The position numbers and the translations under genes were made by a program. The notes under the pieces were generated by a model that was not told the DNA's origin, made no database searches, and saw nothing but the letters and a program-made list of their open reading frames with translations. Shown here piece after piece: positions 46,224-57,200 of a DNA stretch of 64,000 nucleotides (the stretch's first letter is position 1; every line of letters starts with the position of its first letter). Location: positions 40,223,676 through 40,287,675 of the forward strand of contig NC_087062.1 in assembly GCF_963678635.1 (NCBI RefSeq). The letters run 5' to 3'. The DNA is from Symsagittifera roscoffensis. Lineage: Eukaryota > Xenacoelomorpha > Acoela > Convolutidae.

Positions 46224-46564
46224 TTAGATTATTTTATTGTAAAAATCCTGACGATGCACATAGTTGCGAAAACGTTCGAAATTTACTTTTTAGCAAAAAT
46301 TTCTTCAATTTTACTTGTAAATTCGTGATAAACCAAAAAGCGAAGAGCTTAAAATTCCAACTTTGTCCCATTAAAGGGCCAGTATAAAATTTTTTAATGA
46401 TTTTCACCAATGTATAGGGAATTTTTATAGTGTTTTTTTAATCGTACGTAAAATATGGCCGATTTTTTTTTGAGTTACCGAAATGTTTCATATTGTAGCA
46501 GCTAGCTCCCTGTTCCACAGCATCAACGCCCTTAACACATGCGAGAAAAAGCAATACGAGAGCT

Positions 46565-47077
46565 TTGTTACAGCAATTCCTGGCCTATCCCTTAATATCC
46601 CTTAACTTGCTGAACCAAAGAAAGAACCTCGGACGATTACTGGAAGACAGTCCACTGAATGAGAAAAAAGTGGCTGTGTGGCACGACGTGGTGAACAACA
46701 CCATTAGCAGCCATAGAACAAACAACTATCGCCCAGCCGGTGTCGAGGAGCTGACAAACTATTTGAAGTCGAAGAAGCAGCAGATATTGGCGATCGTTTA
46801 TTGCAGATGGGAAGGAACGCCCGACTTGTTTAGTCAGCTTCTCGGCTCAGGAGTGCTCATTATTCCAGCTACAAAATGGCTACTCTCCAAGAGCAAGTAA
46901 AACGACCCGGAGCAGCTTAAGGAATATTTAAAGCTGCACCAGAGTGCTGAATTGGAGCTGAAATCTCTGCGATTGGTAGTGGCACACAAAAAAATTCTGT
47001 CAGAGCTGATTGGCAAAATTAGGGGCAAACAACAGAGACCATCACAAGACAAGGAGGAAGGCGAAAGCAAGACGTGA
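46565..47077 (+). pseudogene. upstream ORF of Penelope-like element B, function unknown
   Basis: The frame includes VAVWHDVVNNTISSH, AIVYCRWEGTPDLFSQL and, after an in-frame stop at 46898, LKLHQSAELELKSLRLV, ending with TGA at 47075. A frameshift near 46600 leaves an upstream part (SFVTAIPGLSLN) in another frame. The VWHDVVNN motif and alternating beta/alpha pattern could suggest an SGNH-like fold, but no catalytic GDS is visible. I recognise no named family. Confidence 0.5.
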
Positions 47078-47361
47078 GCAGAAGCTGAAGGCAGAGGAAG
47101 TGTCTGCGCTTCAAAGACAGGGGTGAGAAGAGTTTGATTTGTTTTGCTTCGTGCCTAGTGAGTTTCATTACTCATATCCTGCAATACAATGACCACAGTA
47201 CTTTTGCCTGCTGTTTTAAAAAGAAAACTAACTTGGAAAATTGTGTTAGACTATTTAAAATTCTTTTAAAAAGTTCAAGTATCTGTACATAGACTGAAGT
47301 TTTTGAGAAAATGTTTGAAAAACGATCTAATACCGGACTTTTTGAAGTTTAGGGCCAAGCT

Positions 47362-47800
47362 GTGCATCATTTTCAATTAAAACTACTAAGGACTGAAACC
47401 TCTTGGGCAAATGAGGATAGGAAAAAGTACGAGGAGATGCTAATGAAAGCAAGATCACTGGTGCAAAAAGAAATTGACGAACAGTGGTGGGCATCCATTT
47501 TCCGCTTCGTGAGGCGTCAAGATGAGGCAAGCTTAAAGACAACATCAGAAACCAAAGAAAAAAGTTAGAAAAACTGTCCGAGAGACAAGATAAACCTCTT
47601 GGGGGGAGAAATGAGCGATCAGTTAAGGTACTTGATTACATTGAACTGCCTGAATGGGTATATGAAGTGCTATCAATGGGCCCGAAGCATCCCATTAGAG
47701 ACAAATTTAACGAAACACATTTTTTGGCGGATATTGACATTTTCCTCTCACAATTAAAAATCAAAAAACATCTGGTAAAACGTTATGTGAAATAGAAGCC
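47362..47800 (+). pseudogene. N-terminal region of Penelope-like element B
   Basis: 47362-47568 is homologous to 45393-45100. After a frameshift, VLDYIELPEWVYEVLSMGPK and a HFLADIDIFL segment follow, the conserved start of Penelope polyproteins. Several stops. Confidence 0.65.
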
Positions 47801-47887
47801 GCGGCAAAGGCATATGCAAAAAACGTAAGGCAAACCCCAAGAGACAAAGCCTTTAAAAAAACGAGGAAATATCTCAAAGATAATGGG

Positions 47888-48720
47888 TTGCTGGCTGTGC
47901 CTTTTGATAAGGGGGTTGCTTTTTGCCTAATGAGGAAACAAACGTATGAATCAAAGCTGGAATCCTTGTTGCAATCTGCTCAGTTTGTGAAAAAAGATGC
48001 AACCACTAGTGAAGTGATACTGAAAATTGAGCTCAGTATAAGCGTAGTGTTATCCAAGGCACTGTATACGGGATTTTTAGGAGTACATCTAGCTGGGAGC
48101 AATTTGATAAGGCTATGGAAACTAATAGGGCGCAATGGCTGACAAATCAGTACCCTGAAATTTGGTCCGCAAAGGTGGCTTCAGACGCCTTGTGCAAGAT
48201 CATCGAGGGTAAGGGCAAGCCCCTGGATAGTGAGAGGTGTTTGTCAGTTCAATCACCAAAAGATGGGAAGCCCTCAATGCTGATGGTGCAATATAGAGGT
48301 AACCAGAGCCAATATTATGCTAACAGGTTACGAAAATTAACTAACGTTCAAGTGGTTTTCACCACAAGAAAACTAAAATCATGTTTACCATCACTGAAGC
48401 CTGCATTTTTTATTGAACTCAAGTCAAGAGTGGTTTATAAACTGTCATGTAGTGGATGCACTTCCACCTATGTCGGACAAACTGTTCGACATTTGACCAC
48501 TAGAATTAAGGAACATAAGAAAGCAGACTCACCGGTTGGCCTCCACCTTCAGCAATGCCAACTTGAGGGAAATAGCGCAGATCTTAGTTGGGAAACTATA
48601 GATAGGTCAAACAACCAAACAAAATTGCTAACACTAGAGGCCATACATATCAGGAAAGAGAAACCGGGCTTGAACACGCGCGATGAGTTTAGGAGCACGG
48701 AGTTAACACTGAAATTTTAG
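47888..48720 (+). pseudogene. RT remnant fused to GIY-YIG endonuclease (Penelope copy B)
   Basis: 47888-48030 matches the start of the RT (VPFDKGVAFCLMRK). After the deletion, 48115-48720 reads through 201 codons to a proper stop. It has SCSGCTSTYVGQTVRHLTTR (GIY-YIG core), EH, and a C-terminal QCQ...EAIHIRKEKPGLN containing the conserved Glu and the final Asn of GIY-YIG enzymes. The nuclease half is therefore complete, although the RT core is gone. Confidence 0.85.
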
Positions 48721-49045
48721 TCCCAAAATGTTTTTGGTTTTTTATTTAAAACGTGCATGTCTAAACCGAAATTATGACTCAGAAATTTCCAGACAAATCA
48801 ATCAAAAATATTTAATTAATTTTAAAGGTTAAAAGTATTTTAGTCTTAATAGTAAATTAGAGGTCAACTGTGATTGGCTAATTTTTTATCATGATGATTT
48901 AGAACCAAATTGTATGTGATTTATTGTAAATAACTTTTGTAAATTGATGTTTTATCGTCATTTAGATTAGTTTTTTGTAAAAATCCTGACAATGCACATA
49001 GTTGCGAAAACGTTCGAAATTTACTTTTAAGCAAAAATTTCTTCA

Positions 49046-49150
49046 AAATGAGGTAAGTGTTTGTAACAATAACGATTGGCTTGCATCAAGATAGTGTTCA
49101 CGTGCTTTTATCCGTCTATACCAGAGCCACTTCAACGTGTTTTTTTTTGC
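49046..49150. repeat. second copy of the 45484-45596 repeat
   Basis: About 90% match to 45484-45596 by eye, immediately right of element B's terminal repeat. It implies that element B inserted into, or recombined with, the more diverged C-type element. Confidence 0.6.
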
Positions 49151-49299
49151 GAAATTGTGTCAATGAACCTGTTAAGGCTTAAAAACTATCGGAAAAACCA
49201 TGCTTTTGGCCGAACCATGAAAATGGTAATCTCAAGGCTCACTCATAACAACAGTACTACTACGATTTTACATTATTTAATTGCTTTTGTTGTGTAGAG

Positions 49300-49584
49300 A
49301 AAACTCACCCGATCCATCGTAAGTGGATTGACTTTTCTCCTAACTCCTCGTATCCTGAAAAGGAATTTGAATAATACTAAACCAAAATTTGAGTATTCCA
49401 GGAAGCTAAGATTTAGTAAAAATACACTTCTGGAGCACAACTCTGGACCTTTCCAACTGTTTCGAGCTCACTGAAGAAGCGCCTTCTTCGCTAATAGAAA
49501 GGTTTTTTTCTCGTCTTCAAACTTTTTTATTGGTAAAACAGGTCCCGTAACGATTGTAGCTGCACATTCCCTACAACTTGGAAG
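49300..49584 (-). repeat. LTR remnant related to element 1, abutting element 2
   Basis: Contains CCAGGAAGCTAAG and, at about 49546-49578, CGTAACGATTGTAGCTGCACA, a decayed form of the element 1 LTR hairpin. Element 2's LTR starts at 49585 directly after it. No associated coding part was seen; probably a solo or truncated LTR. Confidence 0.55.
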
Positions 49585-50469
49585 TGTAACATTCGCCCAA
49601 ATACTACACATCGACGGAGCGTAGAAAAAGTACCTATTAACGAATGGCAGGCGTCATCTACCTTAATCCTACTCGTTTTTCACCGTCTCGACCTTGCCAG
49701 TTGATTTTCTGGTCTGTTTAGGGCTAAGTAAAAAGATACTATTTTTAGGCCATCAGTCAAACGACTTTTGATCAGCTTTCGTTTACATGCGAACACAACC
49801 ACATAGCTGAGTCTCGGATCCTCAGACTACGTGATTGCCATTAAAAACACGGATCGAACAACCTATTTTAACATGTTTTTGTGTGACAGTTCTATATTAA
49901 ATCCAATGGAGATGGATTGACCCTTTCCTCTTTTAGCTACTCATATTCTAAAACATCAAATAATACCGGTGTTAATTCAGACTTCTACGACATCCAAGTA
50001 GCTACAAAGTTAGTTTTATATAGTCCCTTCACGTAAAACAGTCTCTGGGGGACCAAGCCTCCGCTCCCGTAATCTTCCTGAGATAAAGTTCTTATCTCTC
50101 CCAATTTTTGGCACGGGAGGGTTCCGTGGAATATTCCTTCCCCACTGAAGCTTCCTTCTCCACCAAATTCCACTGCTAAGAGTCTTATCGTGTGTTGTTG
50201 CCACGATAAGAGGCTTCGTGTTTTTCGTCTCTTGTGCGACCGTTTTCCACAATATTTGTCGTTGATCTGTTTTTTCGTCCTTTTTCGTCAAAATGGTTGT
50301 CTTTTTTTCTATTTCTCAGAAATATTCACTCTTCAATCGAAATTTTAAAAATAAAAATTCTAGAATATTCCTACCCTCCTTCGCAATACTTTTTCGTTCC
50401 TAAGGCCTTTATTCGTGTTTTTTTCGTGTCGCCGGAAGGTTGCGCTGTGCCATCTGGCAGAATGGCACA
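49585..50469 (-). repeat. 3' LTR of element 2 (885 bp)
   Basis: Starts TGTGCCATTC at 50469 on the minus strand, after TTGTCCGGGGAGTA, and ends TGTTACA at 49585. The last about 40 bases resemble the element 1 LTR end (ATCGACGGA). Middle parts differ, but a hairpin is kept at 50183-50211. Confidence 0.8.
50183..50211 (-). promoter_or_regulatory. LTR hairpin of element 2, 10-bp perfect stem
   Basis: TCTTATCGTG (50183-50192) pairs exactly with CACGATAAGA (50202-50211) around a 9-base loop. It sits about 260-285 bases from the outer LTR start, compared with about 325-358 for the element 1 hairpin. Its stem sequence is different, which argues that structure rather than sequence is kept. Confidence 0.65.
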
Positions 50470-51238
50470 TACTCCCCGGACAAGTCCCCATCAATGTCCC
50501 TATTGATCGCATAACACCGGGTTATCGTCAAGCGCTGTTCCAGTTCTCTGTAATCAATCTTACAAATCGCATAAGAAAATGAAATTTATCTACTCCACCT
50601 CAACTCACTACGTGTTCACAAGTGGCATCATACTACATTTCACTGCCTTTCAACATTTTCACAAAATTTGCACCATGAGGAGTGTCCTAGATAAAATTTC
50701 TTTTCTGACTACTTCCGTCGTCTTGCCATAAAACTTCTTTTTGCTCTTTAAGATTAAAAAATGGGACGTGGCACGGCCACGCACCCGTTAAAATTAACTT
50801 AACATCACTCACCAAGTATAATCAGTTATTTCTGCGGTCCTTTTAATATTAAAATTAAGAAACTCTGTGGCTAGGAAAGTTATTGAGTTACTCACCCTTC
50901 TCGAGCGAGTTTACTCAAACTTACCATGTCGCCACAGAGTGAAATTGTGTCTTACACGGGTTAAAAACTTCAGTCATGTTTAAATAGGTAAATATACTCA
51001 CCTATTTTCTATATATACATAAGTAGTATAACTAAAATTCTCTTTCAACAATTTTAACAATTGTTACAATTTTCAAAGTTTGGTTTGACCAAACTAACTC
51101 AAAACAAAAAGTTCAACAAGTTCAATAATCAAAACTTGGTTGATTGGTTCAAGTTTTAACACACAAAGACAATCAAGTTTTTTCTCCTTCTCTTCTTTTC
51201 TTGCTCACGTCTTCACTTGTTCTCTTCGTTCATAATCT
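50470..51238 (-). other. element 2 sequence between ORF3 and 3' LTR
   Basis: AT-rich 3' untranslated region, ending at the polypurine tract next to the LTR. It holds a hairpin with perfect 10-bp arms ACTCTGTGGC (50862-50871) and GCCACAGAGT (50931-50940). No gene seen. Confidence 0.65.
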
Positions 51239-54200
51239 TCATTCCATCGCTTCTCCATCCTGATCTTCAGCTTCGCTGTCTTCTAGGACTTTCTCCAGCA
51301 TGTCCATGGAGTTGCGGGCCGTGTCCCAACTCTCCTGTTCCAACAGCCTCGGTTTGCAACAAGGTAGGAAATCCACATTCACCTTTTGCTCCCGGTTCCT
51401 GCAAAAGCTGTTGTGAAGACATCGGCTCACATTTCGTTCTAGGTCAGCTCTTAAGACCTCTTTCTTCTCATCTTCAGTTACACAAGGCGCTCCAGCTACT
51501 CGCTTCACCGCCGTGGTGACCGCGTTTCTGTGCGTCAGGAATGCTCTCTTATAGGCTCCCGGTCCTATATCTAGCTGGAAAGATTGATAGGCTTCCGTGT
51601 TCCTCGACATGTGACGCTTCGCGCGTTCATACATCCATGATGTCATCACTGCACGGAACCAAGGCATCAATCTTTGCCTTGACCACATTCTTTCAATGGC
51701 TTTGGGTATTCTCAGAACCTTGCAGGTGGTTCTGAAAAGATCCAATTCATGACTCATCTTCACGTTGCTCAGCTGCTCAGGAGTCGGCACGACCGTCTCC
51801 TGTTCACTTGTGTCCGCGTTAGCCTCCAACCATCTCACTGCCAGCATGGCACTAACCACCACGATTGACACCTGTTGATTCTGATCGGGCAACCCCGTAG
51901 AGTATAACTCCTCCACGTCCCATACTAGCATCAGATTCCCGCGTTTGGGGTACCACAACGTCTGCGCCAAGCAGTGGCAAGGATACTCCCCATGGGTTCT
52001 CACTATGTTCCTTCGGGTTCGATACCCTGAGGCTCCCAGCAACGGTTCCACCTCCATCAGAATTTTGTGTAAATGGTCTTTCTCTTCTATGGTGGGGAAT
52101 TCAGTGGGTAACGCTCCACTCGCTTTCTGCTTCTGGAATTCACTCACATTACCTTCGTTCAATCTCAGGAAATCTTCACCCACTACGTCTTACAACTCGC
52201 CTTCAGATCTCATCGGGACTGCCCGAAAGATCTTCGCCAACAAATCATATGACCTCTCCGACATTCTGGCCAACCTCACGCACTTTGGCACAGAGAAAAG
52301 TTGGTCAATCAACACCTGCTGTGTCCTCGCATCCATCACCACCATGTGTGTAGGATACCTACTACTGCAATATGGTGCGGAGCTTGAACCCACCAGATAT
52401 TTTGAACCAGTAGGTTTATGATAGGCTTCACTATCTTTCAGATTCATTTCGTTCTCCAGAGCTTCTCGCCAGCCTCCGATCTTCTGCTCTGTCTGCAATG
52501 CTCCAGGGAACACTTCCACACTGAGGGACGTCACTAGCTCATGGGCACGCTCCAGGCGCTCAAGCGATTCTATCGAACTCGTCATGCTACAAAATCCCAA
52601 GGCTGTGGTCAAGTTTACATCCGTCACCCCATGACAGTCCGCGACCAACTCCATGCCACTCTTATCCGACATGCTCAATCTTCCGTACAATCGTGCCAGT
52701 TCTCGATGCTGCTCGCTCAGCGTAATCAGGCAGTGCCCCAAGTTACAAACATGTCCTTCCATCCCACTATGTTGAGCCAAGCATGTGCCTTGCTTCAACC
52801 AATTGCCCGATGGACCTTCCTCGGACAGCTCCGTGGATGGGTTGCTCTTCCGCTTCGTCAACCTCATGGCCAGCAGATGGTGTATCATGGCCAGATCATG
52901 TAGACTCGCGGCATCATCAAGGTCTAACGTGATATCCGCCGTCATGTCCCAGATTAAACCGGCGTTAGGATGAGGACACCAAGAAGGCATCATGAGTTCC
53001 CACATCGTTACTAGACTGGTTTTCAAGGGACCGTCCCAAGAACCACAATCAAAACTCACTTGCCCCTTTAGCTCGGGAACCGAGGGTTCGACCACCCGTT
53101 CTTCCAAGATAATTCCCAGCTTGGGTTGTTCCACCATCAGCATTCCAGTTTCTTTAATCCGTTCAACCCAGAAATTGAGTACTATGACTTGCTCATAGTC
53201 GAAGTACGCTTCCCTGGCTTCTTCATTCACGAAGGGATTATACGCCATCCCCGGTATGCCAGACACATATTGGAACGACTTCAGTTTCCCTAGTGTTGCA
53301 AAGTCTTTTTGTCCCTTGACTGCTTCAATCAACTCCCGGCTCACTTTCAATTCTTTGTTGGAATATCTTCTCACTTCTTCCAACTTGCGATAGCTCTCCA
53401 TGTCATTCGACTCCTCATTTGGTACAGTCAACGGCATATCCTGATATAGTTCCAGGAGTGCCCTAAGGAAGTTTCTTTCGCAATCAACTCCCTTTTGCCG
53501 AATGATCTTTATACATTATCCCAAAACAGGAGTGGGGATACGATCCACCACGAACCTGACAAAGCAAAGGGCATCCTTACACTTAGCCCATGCTATCGCA
53601 GAATCGTCTTTTGAAATCAACGCTCGCAGAGCTTCCATCAACTCCAGCTCCTGTTCCCGTGATTTCGAATCATTACTGGCTTCATATTTCGCCTTCTTGA
53701 TGCCCATCAAGCACCAAGCCAACCGTACTTGCAGATCAGTTCTCGTGCAAGGATGATCCAGGTAAGCTGCCACCGTCGCAGGTGCATGCATCGTCTCGTC
53801 GAAGTATCTCTGGAGGGCCGCCCTCCAAGAAATTTCTAGTAGTTTTTCCAATCCGATTTCGTTCGCTTCAGAGGACATTACCGTGCCGAATTCTTTCCGA
53901 TTTAAGTTTGAATTCTCCGTAAGCTCTTTCAGATATTCCTGCAGGGCTCGCTTCTCGCTCCAAGCCATCAGGTGCCCTCTCGCGGAGTTCCTCGCTTTCA
54001 ACATCTCCACATAACCCCCTGCTGGATCTCCCATGTGGACTGATTCCGGCACAGTGACTCGACTGTACTCGACCACGTCGAGTTGTCCTTCCAGTTTCAA
54101 CTTGGCCATGTTGGTTCGCGAGGGCCTGTAATCTTCAAGTCCTCCAGATCCACATTGACTGATGATCTCCATCTCTATCTTAGTGTCTGCCAGGGTTCGC

Positions 54201-57200
54201 GCTGTCTTCTTTGATTTCATGGCTCTCGTGGTCAGACCTGCCAAGAGCATAGGGGGTATCAGGTTTTCTTTTTCTCCCCCGGTCAGCGTCGCACCATCTC
54301 CTTGCCCGCTCTCGCCTGAACGACCTGCGCTCGTCAGAGAGGCCACCACTGCGCTGGCTTTCGACTTCACCACTCTCGGGTTCACGGCTCGACTTCCTGT
54401 CTTCCCTTTTAGTCGCTTCAGCCCCTTTCTGGCTCGTCTAACGTGTAATTTCTTTGTGACCTGCTGATCATCGGCACTGTCTTCTGTAACTGACTCGGTC
54501 AGAACATCCGACTCCATGGAGTTCACTATTTTCTCCTGGACCTCACGCATGATGGGTTGGTTCAATCTCACCTTCGTTATGGACTGCGTCCCATATCGTC
54601 GTATCACGTCCCATGACCTTTCCATGAAATTCACTCGGCTCCAGCTTGCCCCTGTCTTGCCTTCTAACTCACTTTGATACCTCTCCCATTCCTCTTCCGG
54701 TAGCGTACTCAGGAAGGATACCCTCATTGATTTTTCGATTTTTCTCCTCCTCGGTGACTCATGGAGCAATCTTTATGGATCCCTGTCTCGGCATTCTCTC
54801 GCCTGGCTTATTGGGTCCATCGGGGATAAGTCGGCCGACGCCTCCTTTGCAGGGGACATGAAAGACGATGGCGTCATCAGCAATAGACTCCCATCGACTT
54901 CCCCATCGTCGTCTTCACTGAACCGGTATTCTAGCAAGTCTCTCTCCAACGCTCCTAGATCCGTCTCACCCGGTTTTCCCGTCTTTCCCTCGATGTCATT
55001 ATCGTTATCGTCCTGATCCATCAATTCATCGTCATCTGCATCAGGTTGCGGCTTGGATCCTGAAGGGCCTTGTCGTGAGTCTATGCCCGAGTCCGGCCGA
55101 GCCGGTACGGTCATGTCTCCTGCGTGATAAAACAATTCATCGCTCACCAGAAATTCTACAGACTCCTCACCATGTGGTGCCAGGTCCTCTATTGTTATGT
55201 ATGAGCCTCCTCTGCTCTCCTTTGCCACTTCCAGCATCACTACTTTCACTTCTCCTGACCACTTCAGTCTTGATAAGTCATCTGTGGGAGCATACACTTC
55301 GTTCCACATTTCAGCCGAGACCTCTGGTCTCCTGGAAGGTAGTGCCTTGATCTTTTTCCTACTCCAAGCATCAGGAAATGAGAAGTCAAACGTGTGCGCG
55401 GCTGCAACATTCCAGCTGATGAAGCGCGGCTCCATCCCTTCGCTCCACTTCAGGATTCTCTTCTCTGCATCACGAGCGGCTCCGATGCGAGGGGCAATGA
55501 CGGGAGATGTGACTCCCAACAACATCCTCCTTATCGGTGGATATCGAGGGCATTGGTCCGGCAGCGGCCTGGACCCAGAAAGCCACGCTTGCTGGTTCTC
55601 GTTCGCGTGTGCGTAGGCTTCTGGCAAGAGTGGGACTCTCATAGCCGCTCCTGTATCCTTCACTACTGGTCTCAAATTCCAAAGCTTCGGGTTAAACTGG
55701 ATGTGGGAAAGGTCCTCACAGCCCATTCGGTACTTGAAGTGGTTGTTGAAATCCATCAACACCCAACCTGGCTCCGCTATTCTTCCGAACAGCCTATCGT
55801 CGCTGGCCAGCCCTCTCAGCTCCCTCTACTCTAACCAATTCAGCTCGGAACAGTCCACGACTGAGACCAGGTTGACATACAACACAGAATTCCTGTATGC
55901 CTTGACTTGCACGTCCGGGAACGCGAAAGACATCAGCGGTCCATACACCACCGTGACGAATTCCCGCAGTCCGTGAATCAGAGCCAACGGATCGATCCGC
56001 ATCATGACAGCCAAATCTGTCAGCAAGGGTATGCCACAATACTGCTTACACTCACCCGCATCCGTCGCCACCTTATCTTCTCCCGTGACGCTTCTATTCT
56101 GTTGCAAGAGATATTGGAGCAGGAGAGTCCTCCAGTCTTTCATCTTCCTGAGCGAGGCGGTTTCCAACTGCGCGTTGAACTCACGACTTGTTCCCTGGAG
56201 TTGTTCAGGGTAACGCAACAGCACAAGCAAATCACCCAGTCGACCGTAGGTCATGGCAATCAGAGTCAGGAGTCCATCCAATCTCAAATCTGCCAACGCT
56301 TGGGTGAAGAGGTTCGCCGGTCCCTTCACGAAATTTTCATGACCAAATGTCACGTATAGGGCTAATATCAGGCCAATCGAAAACTTCACGATGTCCTTGA
56401 CAAAACTCGCGATCAGGTTCCGAGATGCCCTCGGATAGCACGTCGACAGGAAGGATGGCGTCCATCCCACTCCCATTCCACCCACGATGGCATCCGATCG
56501 TTCATAGTGTGCCCTCGTGGCTAGCACGTCAGCTTGGAACTTGTCCAGTGACATCGTGTTTACGTCCTGCATCAATTTCAACATCATGCCCCCAGCTAAC
56601 TCCCGGGCATCAAACAAGTTCTTCAGATACACGTGTATCTCTTTTATCACAGCCGGCGCATGCTCGAATGCGTCCTCGCCCAAGGTGCTCAGCCTTGGTG
56701 ACAAGTACAACCATACGTTGTTGTGCGGCTTCGTGCGCAAAGCCATTGCCATGAGATCTTCTTCCGCTGACGTCATGTTCTTCCTGACTGTCCTGCCCTG
56801 CTCATTCTCGGCATGATCCATCTGTCTGAACCAGAGATCATCAGCCACCTGTTGTACTAACAGATGATTGTCATCTACCCCTGGTCTTAACTTCAGCAAT
56901 CTGGCAAAGTTGGACAGGTCCAACCCCAAAAACTCATCCAGCACCAACCGAGTTGTGCTACAATCTATGAGTCCCTGTATGGTATTGGAAATGTCAGCCC
57001 AAATGGCGGGAAGCTCAGATCGGGACGGGTAGTAATTGTCTGGGTCTACCACTCTTTTCGGGGCAGGAATTATCACGTTGAACCGTCCCTCTGCTATCGT
57101 TGTGACCATCGTGTACACAAACTGAAGGGGTTCTGGCAATGCAGCGTACCCTGGTGACAACACAAAGACCACCTTCACTACATTTTGGGTGAAACGTTGT

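Larger units (their letters stand above)
46210..49060 (+). mobile_element. Penelope-like element B with terminal repeats, internally deleted
   Basis: Plus-strand element. Near-identical terminal sequences (about 46215-46310 and 48955-49050, with AATGCACATAGTTGCGAAAA) act as pseudo-LTRs. Contents: an upstream ORF (46565-47077), the N-terminal region (47362-47800) and an RT/GIY-YIG fusion (47888-48720). At about 48030 the sequence jumps from LKIE to the QYKRS region, so the whole RT palm of copy A is missing: a non-autonomous deletion derivative. Confidence 0.75.

Noticed and set aside
51239..52183. Envelope or viral fusion protein at the ORF3 end
   Set aside because: No signal peptide, cleavage site or fusion peptide/transmembrane pattern is visible; the region is unrecognised rather than Env-like.
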